Assembly (NCBI RefSeq): GCF_024679095.1 | Contig: NC_066517.1 | Coordinates: 18,352,600-18,416,599, forward strand | DNA length: 64,000 nucleotides | DNA from: Eriocheir sinensis | Lineage: Eukaryota > Arthropoda > Malacostraca > Decapoda > Varunidae | Direction of reading: 5' to 3' | Shown here: positions 54,531 through 64,000 of the stretch, piece by piece | How the letters are laid out: each line of letters opens with the position of its first letter | Numbering within the stretch: position 1 is the stretch's first letter | Program-made: the position numbers and the translations under genes | The notes under the pieces: model-generated | The model's input: only the letters and a program-made list of their open reading frames with translations | Database searches by the model: none | Told to the model about the DNA's origin: nothing

Positions 54531-56060
54531 CATCATTCTCACGCTTCCCTTCATGTCATTCAAACTTTAATCTTGTCTATTTTACATATTTCTCTTCTCT
54601 TTATTTTCTCTGCATTTCTTCCCTTTTCTTCTCTGTTTCATCTTTCATATTTTTCTCTCTTCCCTTCATGTCATTCAAACTCTAATCCTTTTTATTTTGC
54701 TTATTCCTCTTCTCTTTTTTTCTTTCCTTTTCCTTTCTTCCCCTCCATTTCATCCTCTTTATTCCTTTATTCCCTTCTCCATCAAAATATAATCTTCTTA
54801 ATTTTACATATTGTTCATCTCTTTTTTTTTTCCTTCTACTTCTTCCCTTCCTTCCCTTCTATCCCCTTTCTTCCCCTCTCCTTCATCCTCTTTATTCCTT
54901 ATTCTTCCCTTCCTCTCCTTCAATATATAATCTTCTTAATTTTACATATTCTTCTCTTTTTATTCCTTCCCACTTCATCCCTTCCCTCCCCTTCCCTTCC
55001 CCTTTTCTTCCCCTCTCCTTCATCCTCTATATCTCTATCTATATTTTTTTCTCTCCCTTCCTGTCCTTCACTCTCTCATCTGTTCTTATTTTACATATTT
55101 CCTCCTTTTATTCTTTCCTTCTCACTTCTTCCTTTCCTTCACCTTTTTCCTCCTTTTCTACCCCTCTGTATCATCCTTCACCCTTCCCTTCCTACCCTTC
55201 AAACAACCGCTTTCTCTTTGTCTCTCTCTGCTTTACATATTCTTCTCTCTTCCTCTTTTTCCGACCCTTCTTCTTCCTTTCACCTCTCTACTTCCCTTCC
55301 TTCCTTCCCCTCTCCTTCTGTCTCTGTATTTTTCACTCTCCTGTCCTTCAAACACTGGTCCACTCTGCGATATATATTCCTCTTCTCTCTTCTTTTCCTT
55401 CTCACCTTTACCTTCCTTCCCACCTCTCTTCTTCCTTCCTTTCCTTCCTTCCCTTTCCCCTCTCTTCTTCCCCTCTTTCATCCTGTATACTCCTTACCGT
55501 TCCCTTCATGCCCTTCAAACTCTCATCCATTCTGCATATTCCTCCCCTCTTCCTTCCCTTCTCTCCTTCCTTCCTCCCGTTCTCTCCCCTTCCTTTCTCC
55601 CCCTCTCCTTCTTCTTCTGTATTACCCTCCCTTCCCTTCATGCCCTTCAAACTCTCATCCATTCTGCATATTCCTCCCCTCTTCCTTCCCTTCTCACCTC
55701 CCTCCTTCCTTCCCTTCTCTCCCTTTCTCTCCCCTTACTTTCTTCCCCTCTCCTTCTTTTTCTGTATTACTCTCCTTCCCTTCATGTCCTTCAAACTCTC
55801 ATCCATTCTGCATATTCCTTCCCTCTTCCTTCCCTTCTTACCTCTGCCTTCCCTTCTCTCCTTACTTACTCCCCTTCTCTTCCCTTCTTTCCTTCCCCTC
55901 TCCTCCTTCTTCTGTATTTCTCTCCCTTCCCTTCATGCCCTTCAAACTACTCCTCTCTCTTGCTGCTTTACATATTCCTTCAAACTTCCTCTCCGTCCCA
56001 CCTCTTCCTTCCTTCCTTCCTTCCTTCCTTCCTCTCTCCCCTTCTCTCCCCTCTCCAACG
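54531..56060 (+). repeat. Pyrimidine-rich array of about 115-165 bp units
   Basis: The phrase 'CCCTTCATGCCCTTCAAACTCTCATCC', or a diverged form of it, recurs near 54547, 54662, 54770, 54908, 55053, 55183, 55335, 55500, 55637, 55780 and 55930. Each is followed by 'TTTTACATATTCCTC' or 'CATTCTGCATATTCCTCC' and T/C-rich filler. Similarity increases to the right, with the last four units the most alike. The 609-codon frame is a repeat translation. Confidence 0.85.
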
Positions 56061-56924
56061 GGAAGCTCAAGAGAAGAAACTTTGGCCATGAGTCACTCTG
56101 ATTAGGTATACATGAGGTGGATAATTATTCTTCTCATTAGCCAATCATTATACCTGGTGGAAAGGGAGGAAGAGGAAGAGGAGGAGGAGGAGGAAGTGGA
56201 GAGTTACGGACAGCTAAAGGGATGCAGATGGTAGGGTTGTTGTTTTTCTTTTTTTATAGTTTCATTTTCTTGCTTTTTTTTTTTTTTGTCTTCCTTTGTG
56301 ATGTATGTATGGAAAGGAGAAGGGAGGAGGAGGAAGGAGGAAGGAGAAGAGGAGGAGGAGGAGGAGGAGGAAAAGTACGGACAGTTAAAGGGATGAGGCT
56401 GAGGGTTGATTTTTTTTTATTGTCTCGTTTTCTCTTTTTTTTTCTTTTGTTTATGATGTATGGAAGAGAGGAGGAGGAGGTGGAGGAGAGAGATACAGAG
56501 GTGAATTAATGAGATGAAGTTTTTTTTAACCTTTTCTTTCAATTCTTTACTTTAATTTGTCATCTGTATATTTTTTCAAGCGTTCGGATGAGATGAAGTT
56601 GCTTTTTTTTTTGTTTGTTTTTGTTTTGCTTCCTATTCCTCCTCTTTATTTTTCATTTGTCATCTCTTTTTCTATCAAGCAATCGGATATGGTGAAGTTG
56701 ATTTTTCCTTATTTCCTATTCTTTCTTTTTTCATTTTATATTTGTCATCTATTCATTTTTTCAAGCCATCGCGTATTTTCCTAGTAATATAAAAAGCGAT
56801 TCGTCAACAATATCAAGAAACGGATGAAAATAATATCACTTTCGACCTTAAAATGACACTGTATTCTATTTTTTATCCGTTCGTTACATGTTACGAGGAG
56901 TAGGTGGAGAAGGAGGAAGAGGAA
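56061..56924. other. Mixed spacer with a duplicated GGA/T-rich block
   Basis: Blocks at about 56165-56270 and 56310-56420 both contain a GGAGGAGGAGGA tract, 'ACGGACAG(T/C)TAAAGGGATG' and a following T run. A weaker repeat 'GGATGAGATGAAGTTG' / 'GGATATGGTGAAGTTG' occurs near 56587 and 56687. No gene found. Confidence 0.6.
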
Positions 56925-57150
56925 GAAGAAGAGATGGAGGAGGAGAAGGAGGAAGAGGAAGAGGTGGAGGAAGAGAAGGAGGAAGAGGAAGAAGAAGAGA
57001 TGGAGGAGGAGAAGGAGGAAGAGGAAGAAGAAGAGATGGAGGAGGAGAAGGAGGAAGAGGAAGAAGAAGAGATGGAGGAGGAGAAGGAGGAAGAGGAAGA
57101 AGAAGAGATGAAGGAGGAAGAAGAAGAAGAAGAGATGAAGGAGGAGAAGG
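56925..57150 (+). repeat. 36-bp GAG/GAA minisatellite
   Basis: Units with 'GAGATGGAGGAGGAGAAGG' start at about 56961, 56997, 57033, 57069 and 57105, an exact 36-bp (12-codon) period. One frame is nearly pure Glu with Met markers, another is Gly/Arg/Asp. Exact multiples of three keep the frame open but do not by themselves indicate a gene. Confidence 0.9.
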
Positions 57151-57275
57151 AGGAAGAAGAAGAGGAGGAGGAAGAGGAGGAAGAGGAAGAGCAAAGTGTA
57201 AAGACTTGTCAAGTGAGAGGAAGACAAGCGAATGACTCGAGTTGTTGATTTTTCTTTCTCTCTCACACTTTTCTT

Positions 57276-58160
<885 letters not shown>

Positions 58161-58455
58161 TGACTGTACTGGTTAGCTTTGGAGTAACTGTTTGGGGAAG
58201 AGTGAAATGACTGTAAGTACTGGTGGGATGTGCAATGCTGACTGTGCTGGTGAGCTGTGGAGTGACTGTACTGGATAAATGTGGAATGAAAGAATAGTGA
58301 AGTGTGGAAAGATGGAAAACGGTAGACTTGGAATGACTGACTGTGCTGGGGAGATGTGGAATGACTGTATTGATAAGATGTGGATGTGATTGTTTGTACT
58401 TGTAAGCTGTAGAATGACTGAGAAAGTGAAGTGTGGAAGAAATGGACTAACAAAG
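58161..58455 (+). repeat. Degenerate lead-in of the 24-bp array
   Basis: Loose repeats of 'GTGACTGTACTGG..AGCTGTGGAATGA' type, about 30-60 bp apart, that already contain 'GAATAGTGAAGTGTGGAA' (58289-58306). The 24-bp unit probably arose here. Confidence 0.7.
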
Positions 58456-59835
58456 AGTGGAAGGAATGGAATAGAATAGTGAAGTGTGGAACGAATAGAA
58501 TAGTGAAGTGTGGAACGAAAAGAATAGTGAAGTGTGGAACGAATAGAATAGTGAAGTGTGGAACGAAAAGAATAGTGAAGTGTGGAACGAATACAATAGT
58601 GAAGTGTGGAACGAATGAAATAGTGAAGTGTGGAACGAATAGAATAGTGAAGTGTGGAACGAAAAGAATAGTGAAGTGTGGAACGAATAGAATAGTGAAG
58701 TGTGGAACGAATAGAATAGTGAAGTGTGGAACGAATAGAATAGTGAAGTGTGGTATAGTGAAGTGTGGAACGAATAGAATAGTGAAGTGTGGAACGAATA
58801 GAATAGTGAAGTGTGGAACGAATAGAATAGTGAAGTGTGGAACGAATAGAATAGTGAAGTGTGGAACGAATAGAATAGTGAAGTGTGGAACGAATAGAAT
58901 AGTGAAGTGTGGAACGAATAGAATAGTGAAGTGTGGAACGAATAGAATAGTGAAGTGTGGTATAGTGAAGTGTGGAACGAATAGAATAGTGAAGTGTGGA
59001 ACGAATAGAATAGTGAAGTGTGCAACGAATAGAATAGTGAAGTGTGGTATAGTGAAGTGTGGAACGAACAGAATAGTGAAGTGTGGAACGAATAGAATAG
59101 TGAAGTGTGGAACGAATAGAATAGTGAAGTGTGGTATAGTGAAGTGTGGAACGAACAGAATAGTGAAGTGTGGAACGAATAGAATAGTGAAGTGTGGAAC
59201 GAATAGAATAGTGAAGTGTGGAACGAATAGAATAGTGAAGTGTGGTATAGTGAAGTGTGGAACGAATAGAATAGTGAAGTGTGGAACGAAAAGAATAGTG
59301 AAGTGTTGAACGAATAGAATAGTGAAGTGTGGTATAGTGAAGTGTGGAACGAATAGAATAGTGAAGTGTGGAACGAATAGAATAGTGAAGTGTGGAACGA
59401 ATAGAATAGTGAAGTGTGGTATAGTGAAGTGTGGAACGAACAGAATAGTGAAGTGTGGAACGAATAGAATAGTGAAGTGTGGAACGAATAGAATAGTGAA
59501 GTGTGTGGAACGAATAGAATAGTGAAGTGGAACGAATAGAATAGTGAAGTGTGAACAGAATAGAATAGTGGAACGAATAGAATAGTGAAGTGTGGAACGA
59601 ATAGAATAGTGAAGTGTGGAACGAATAGAATAGTGAAGTGTGGAACGAATAGAATAGTGAAGTGTGGAACGAATAGAATAGTGAAGTGTGGAACGAATAG
59701 AATAGTGAAGTGTGGAACGAATAGAATAGTGAAGTGTTGAACGAATAGAATAGTGGAGTGTGGTATAGTGAAGTGTTGAACGAATAGAATAGTGAAGTGT
59801 GGTATAGTGAAGTGTTGAACGAATAGAATAGTGAA
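58456..59835 (+). repeat. 24-bp minisatellite, about 55 units, with 15-bp short units
   Basis: Unit AACGAATAGAATAGTGAAGTGTGG (24 bp) with occasional AACGAAAAG, AACGAACAG or GTTGAACG variants. A 15-bp short unit (TATAGTGAAGTGTGG) occurs near 58754, 58961, 59048, 59135, 59246, 59333, 59420, 59764 and 59803. Both lengths are multiples of three, so frames stay open: 292 codons on the top strand (NRIVKCGT repeats) and 600 and 480 codons on the bottom strand. No domain, signal or known family supports translation. Confidence 0.97.
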
Positions 59836-60000
59836 GTGTGGTCTAGTGAAGTGGAATGCCTGCTTGTACCGGAATGGAATGCCTGCCACTCCGCCGCTTC
59901 ATCTTCCCCTAAACAGGATGCAAATGACTCACCTGGGAAATTAATTACCTTTGAATACTTAATTAATACGCGCACGGCCTCGTCACCCGCCTGTTTAGAG
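59836..60000. other. Unique junction sequence
   Basis: Balanced-composition DNA between the 24-bp array and the pyrimidine domain. The bottom strand has 'CCCAGGTGAGTCA' near 59932, a good match to a splice donor, but no exon can be identified. Confidence 0.3.
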
Positions 60001-60289
60001 TGATTTTACGCATTTACTCCGATCCTCCTTCCCTTACGCCTGCTATCCATCCTCTCCTCCTTGCTTTATTGTTGTTTTCCTTATTTCCCCCTTTCGCTCT
60101 CTCTAATTCTTCCTCTCTGTCCTTCGTTTTTCGTTTCTCGACTCTCCTTCCTCATCTTTTACAGTCCATCCTCTTTTCCTTCTACTCCTTCCTTCCTTTC
60201 ATTATTATTCTCCTTCCTTATTTCTCCCTTTCGCTACCTTTCTCTTTCCTTGTTTCTTACCCTCTCGTTTCTCTCCTCTCTCACTATCT
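60001..60289. other. Pyrimidine-rich DNA
   Basis: T/C-rich start of the domain, with diverged versions of the 136-bp unit that follows. Confidence 0.5.
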
Positions 60290-60970
60290 TCTGTGTTCCT
60301 CTTCTCTCCCTATTGCTCTTCTCTCCTTTCCTTATGTTTCTCCTTATTCTTCTCCCTTTTGCTCTCTTCCTTCTCTTCCTTTCTGTTCTTCGCTCTTGTT
60401 TCTCGCCTCTCTCTCTCTTTATCTTCTGTGTTCTATCTTCTCTCCCTATTGCTCTTCTCTCCTTTTGTTTGTTTCTCTTTATTCTTCTCCTTTTCGCTAC
60501 CTTCTTCCTCTTCCTTTCTGTTCTTCGCTCTTGTTTCTCGCCTCTCTCTCTCTTTATCTTCTGTGTTCTATCTTCTCTCCCTATTGCTCTTTTCTCCTTT
60601 TTTTATGTTTCTCTTTATCCTTCTCCTTTTCGCTACCTTCACCCTCTTCCTTTCTGTTCTTCGCTCTTGTTTCTCGCCTCTCTCTCTCTTTATCTTCTGT
60701 GTTCTATCTTCTCTCCCTATTGCTCTTTTCTCCTTTTTTTTATGTTTCTCTTTATTCTTCTCCTTTTCGCTACCTTCTTTCTCTTCCTTTCTGTTCTTCG
60801 CTCTTGTTTCTCGCCTCTCTCTCTCTTTATCTTCTGTGTTCTATCTTCTCTCCCTATTGCTCTTTTCTCCTTTTGTTTATGTTTCTCTTTATTCTTCTCC
60901 TTTTCGCTACCTTCTTCCTCTTCCTTTCTGTTCTTCGCTCTTGTTTCTCGCCTCTCTTTCTCTCTGTTTC
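60290..60970 (+). repeat. 136-bp pyrimidine-rich minisatellite, five copies
   Basis: 'TTCTGTTCTTCGCTCTTGTT' recurs at about 60381, 60516, 60652, 60789 and 60926 (135-137 bp). Each is followed by 'CTTTATCTTCTGTGTTCTA', 'CTCTCCCTATTGCTC' and 'TTCTTCTCCTTTTCGCTACC'. Copies are about 95 percent alike by eye. The Leu/Phe/Ser/Cys frames of 300-450 codons are repeat translations. Confidence 0.93.
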
Positions 60971-61560
60971 CATCTTTTACTCTTCTTTCTTCTCTGCCAA
61001 TCATCTTTCTTCCCCTACACGCCATCCTTCTTCACTCCTCTCTCTATTTATCACCTCCTTTATCTCCGTCTTGCTTCTCATCCTTGCATCCATTTCGTCT
61101 TTGATCTATGTTACGTCTCTTTCTTCTCTTCGTCCTCCTCCTCATCTTCGTCTTCCTCCTCCTCCTCCTCCTCCTCCTCCTTCGCCATCACCTGCCCTAT
61201 ATATTAAGGAGGCAGGTAAAGGTATTGCAGGTCATTCTTTTCTGCTTCGCTTTACTCCTCCTCCTCCTCCTTCTCTTCTTCCTCCTCCTCCTCCTCCTCC
61301 TCCTCCTCTTCCATCACCTTCTCCCGCACCTTCCCTTTACATTACGAAAGCATGGGAAGGTGTAGCCAGGTAATTCTCCTCCTCCTCCTCCTCCTCCTCC
61401 TCCTCCTCCTCCACTTCCCATGAGAGCAGTGAAGCGGTTCTCCATTTGCTCATATTAAGATGGAGGGTGAATGCCATCTACTACAATTACGACCTCCTCC
61501 TCCTCCTCCTCCTCCTCCTCCTCCTCCTCCTCCTCCTCCTCAGCCTTTACTATCGCCAAG
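60971..61560. repeat. Pyrimidine-rich DNA with (TCC)n tracts
   Basis: (TCC)n at about 61152-61180, 61278-61309, 61376-61411 and 61495-61541. A similar spacer separates the first three ('ATTAAGGAGGCAGGTAAAGG' against 'ATTACGAAAGCATGGGAAGG', each next to 'CACCT'), so this is a loose repeat of about 120 bp. Confidence 0.8.
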
Positions 61561-61740
61561 GGCACCATACATTACCTAGAAATTTCTCTCTAAAATAACT
61601 TTCTATCGTCCCATTGAGTTTTAGTGAAAGGGGCAGGAGGGGGAGTAGATCTAGCCGTGTGCTTGTGTGTGCGTGCATGTGCGTGTGCGTGTGTGTGTGT
61701 GTGATGGACATAAGTCGATGGCCTCTTAAAAGTTCAATAT
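61561..61740. other. Short mixed spacer
   Basis: Unique-looking sequence with GTGCGTGTG runs at 61660-61703, located where the strand bias changes from pyrimidine to purine. Confidence 0.4.
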
Positions 61741-62260
61741 GAGAGGAGGAAGAGGAGGACGAAGAGGAGGAGGAGGAGGAAGAGGTGGTGATTACCTTCT
61801 ATTCATGGAGGAGAGGGGAAAAGACGCTGAGGTGGAGGAAAAAGGAAGAGGAGGAGCAGGAGGAGAAAAAGGAGATAAGGAAGAAAAAGAGGAAAAGTGA
61901 TAAGTTAGAAAAGGAGAGAAACGTGAGAAAGGGAGGAAGACGTGAACGATTAGTCAAAGAAGGAAGATGGATAGAAGGAGGGAATAGGAACAAAAAGTGG
62001 AGGAGGAGGAAGAAGAAGATGGATACTTGGAGTGGCAGATTGAATATTAAGAAAGGTTGAAGGAGGAAAAGGAAGGGGAGGAGGGGGAGGGGGAGGAGGA
62101 GGAGGAGGAGGAGGAGGAGGAGGAGGAGGAGGAGGAGGAGTAGGGGAACAGGAGAAAGAGGAGGCGGAGGAAAATGAGAAGAGTAGTAGGAAAAACAGGA
62201 GGATAAATAAAAGAGAAGGAGACGAAGAAGAAGGGAGAGGAAGAGGAGGAGCAGAAGGAG
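61741..62260. repeat. Purine-rich DNA with (GGA)n
   Basis: GGA/GAA-rich, with a pure (GGA)n tract at about 62089-62141. It leads directly into the 3' tail of the retrotransposon fragment. Confidence 0.8.
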
Positions 62261-63189
62261 GAAACATGAAATGAAACATGGAATGACAGGCAACAGAAAG
62301 CCTACTGGCTCATTACGAGGTTGCTTGCTGTAGAGCGGTGATCTGCCCGACAGTCGCTGGGTGCCTGCAGAGCAGTCAAGGGATTACGGTGCGTATTTTC
62401 AGTTTACTCCTGTTGTCACGAAGTGACGGTTAATGAGATTTTTGAAGGAATTGATGGTTTCCGCACTTACTACTTCAGCAGGGAGATCGTTCCAATGGCG
62501 TATGACTCGGTTTGAGAGGAAACTCCTACCAATGTCTGTGTTGCATCGCTTTGCGTGAATGAGCAGGCCGTTGTTTCTAGTTCTTGAGGTGGTCTGTAGC
62601 TCAAAGAGCTTGAAGTGGTCAACGTTACTGAAGTTCTTTAAGTACTTGAAGACCTGAATCATATCCCCCCGTAGGCGTCTCTTTTCCAGGATGAAGAGAT
62701 TAAGTCGCCTGAGTCGTTCTTCATACGGCAGGGCTCTCAAGGGTGGAATCATCTTTGTAGCGCGTCGATGGATTCTTTCTAATAATTCAATGTCTTTTCC
62801 GTAATTAGGGGACCAGAACTGTACCGCATACTCGAGGCGAGGTCTTACCATTGAGTTATAAAGGGTTACATTACTTCCGGCGTCTTGCATTCGAAGTTTT
62901 TTTATATAAACCCGAGCATAGTGTTGGCTTTGTTATATGCTTTTTTCACAGAGCTTTGCGTGTTTTAGGTCACTGCTGATTGTGACTCCAAGATCCGATT
63001 CCTCCTGCACGACCTGCAGAGGATTTCCACGCATGGTGTATGTATGGTAACTGTTTCTGGAACCAAAGTGCATTTGTCAACGTTGAATGACATTTGCCAT
63101 TTTTAGGACCACTGGATGATCTGGTCAAGGTCCTTTTGGATGACTTCACAGTCGGCAGTCGTGAGGGCTCTTCCGCCTCTAAAGTGTCG
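62261..63189 (-). mobile_element. CR1-like non-LTR retrotransposon fragment (family 1, copy B)
   Basis: Bottom-strand element about 930 bp long: a 3' tail of two to three 'CATGTTTC'-like octamers (62261-62285), about 115 bp of 3' untranslated sequence including 'GCAACCTCGTAATGAGCC', and the reverse transcriptase C-terminal region up to about 63189, where it is truncated against purine-rich DNA. Octamer 3' tails are characteristic of CR1 elements. It is related to the decayed copy at 8485-8958. Confidence 0.9.
62399..63189 (-). pseudogene. Reverse transcriptase C-terminal region (family 1)
   Basis: The intact 3' portion (62890-62399) includes LYNSMVRPRLEYAVQFWSPN, LLERIHRRATKMI, LPYEERLRRLNLFILEKRRL, RGDMIQVFKYL, GRSFLSNRVIRHWNDLPAEV and a terminal FVTTGVN stop. 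This is the thumb/C-terminal pattern of CR1-clade reverse transcriptases. Upstream pieces remain in other frames: SFNVDKCTLVPETVTIHT, EESDLGVTISSDLKHAKLC and NKANTMLGF. They are separated by at least two frameshifts, and one in-frame stop interrupts 'IIQWS'. The catalytic motif lies further upstream and is lost, so the copy is inactive. Confidence 0.92.
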
Positions 63190-63898
63190 GAGGAAGAGAA
63201 GGAGAAAAGAAACAGAACATCAGAAATACGAACACACAGAGAATGAGGAAGAAGACGAAGAATAAGCACAAAGAAAAACAGAAAGACTAAGGAAATAGAG
63301 ATAAATAGATAGATAGATAAATAGATAGATGAAGAGAGAAAAATAGAGATAGAGAGAAACAAGAGACAGGGACAGAGACAATACGTGTAAAGAAGCAAGT
63401 AAGAAAGGAAGGAGGGACGGAAGGAAAGAAGGTGGAATGCGTCCCTTGGATTTATGTGTTTCAAGAAATGTTGCCGCTGGTACGATCAAAGAAGCAACAT
63501 TCCCAGCGAACACTTGTGATGGCTGCACGAAGTTGAGCGAGGACAGAGAGAATATACTGCCGGGAGGAGCGGGAGGAGGGGGGGGGAATGGAAAGAGTGA
63601 TGGAAGGAATGAGAAAGAGAGATAAGGAGAGACCGAGAGGGAGTTATAGGAAAGTAAGAAATGGGGAAAAGAGTGAGAAAGAGAGGAAGAAAAAATATAG
63701 GAGGGAGAGAGAGAGGAGGAGGGGAGGAGAAATGGAAAAAGCGATGGAAGGAATGAGAAAGAGAGATAAGGAGAGGCCGAGAGGGAGTTAGGAAAGGAGG
63801 AAAAGAGGAAAAGAAGGAGAAAGAGAGGAAGAAGAAATAGAGGGGGTGAGCGATGGAAGAAATGAGAAAGAGAAGAAAAGAAAAAACGGAAGGAAGTT

Positions 63899-63900
<2 letters not shown>
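63190..63900. repeat. Purine-rich DNA with a 143-bp duplication
   Basis: A/G-rich DNA with a GATA-type run at 63300-63330. 'GATGGAAGGAATGAGAAAGA' followed by 'GATAAGGAGAG' occurs at about 63599 and 63742 (143 bp apart). A short unique stretch lies at 63430-63555. No gene found. Confidence 0.7.

Positions 63901-63973
<73 letters not shown>
63901..63973. repeat. (GA)n microsatellite
   Basis: About 73 bp of pure GA near the right edge of the window. Confidence 0.97.
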
Positions 63974-63976
<3 letters not shown>

Positions 63977-64000
63977 TAGGAAGTATACTGTTGAAAGGGT

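Noticed and set aside
59925..59940. A strong splice-donor-like CAGGTGAGT on the bottom strand.
   Set aside because: No convincing exon precedes it and the following sequence is a minisatellite. A nine-base match is expected by chance in 64 kb.
58173..59975. A 600-codon bottom-strand frame with repeated HYSIRSTL octapeptides.
   Set aside because: The repeat unit is 24 bp, so the frame stays open automatically. No signal peptide, domain or known family is seen, and comparable frames are open on the other strand as well.

Overview
This is eukaryotic, almost entirely non-coding DNA. It is dominated by tandem repeats: uninterrupted (CT)n/(GA)n and (GT)n/(CA)n tracts of 40 to 200 bp, long polypurine or polypyrimidine domains, and many minisatellites and satellite arrays. 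The only sequences recognisable as derived from real proteins are three 5'-truncated fragments of CR1-like non-LTR retrotransposons. The dinucleotide load and the style of these fragments fit a decapod crustacean (crab, shrimp or crayfish). That is an inference from memory of such genomes, not a database match. I found no host protein-coding gene, tRNA, rRNA, CRISPR array or prokaryotic operon. The long open frames are translations of simple repeats, for example (Ser-Leu)n and (Arg-Glu)n.

Layout. 0-5 kb: pyrimidine-rich DNA with (CT)n tracts, a CCTTA pentanucleotide array and one copy of a dispersed repeat. 5.1-8 kb: a perfect 41-bp x5 minisatellite, a 110-bp repeat, and an inverted pair of the same dispersed repeat in which one arm carries five 116-bp units. 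8.5 kb: a decayed CR1-like fragment. 9.1-12.4 kb: a diverged satellite whose monomer carries the seeds of several large GT and CA microsatellites. 12.6-17.5 kb: purine-rich arrays. 18.9-20.3 kb: GGT/GAT/GGA triplet DNA. 20.5-24.8 kb: three consecutive tandem arrays, including a 2.5-kb satellite with dimeric higher-order units. 25.7-29.8 kb: a purine domain ending in a 152-bp array. 30-35 kb: mixed repeats. 36.2-38.3 kb: about 100 copies of a 20-bp minisatellite. 39-49.9 kb: alternating purine and pyrimidine domains. 50.0-52.1 kb: a CR1-like fragment lying between two GT tracts and itself interrupted by a 1.35-kb TA-flanked palindromic element. 53.4-57.4 kb: pyrimidine and glutamate-triplet arrays. 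58.5-59.8 kb: a 24-bp minisatellite with an 87-bp higher-order unit. 60-61.5 kb: a pyrimidine domain. 62.3-63.2 kb: a second, better preserved copy of the 8.5-kb retrotransposon family.

The most notable item is the nested palindromic element at 50022-51375. Its inner arms are identical over about 290 bp and carry the same unrecognised 74-residue frame twice, while its outer arms have diverged by roughly 10 percent. Removing it together with one TA restores the expected retrotransposon 3' end.
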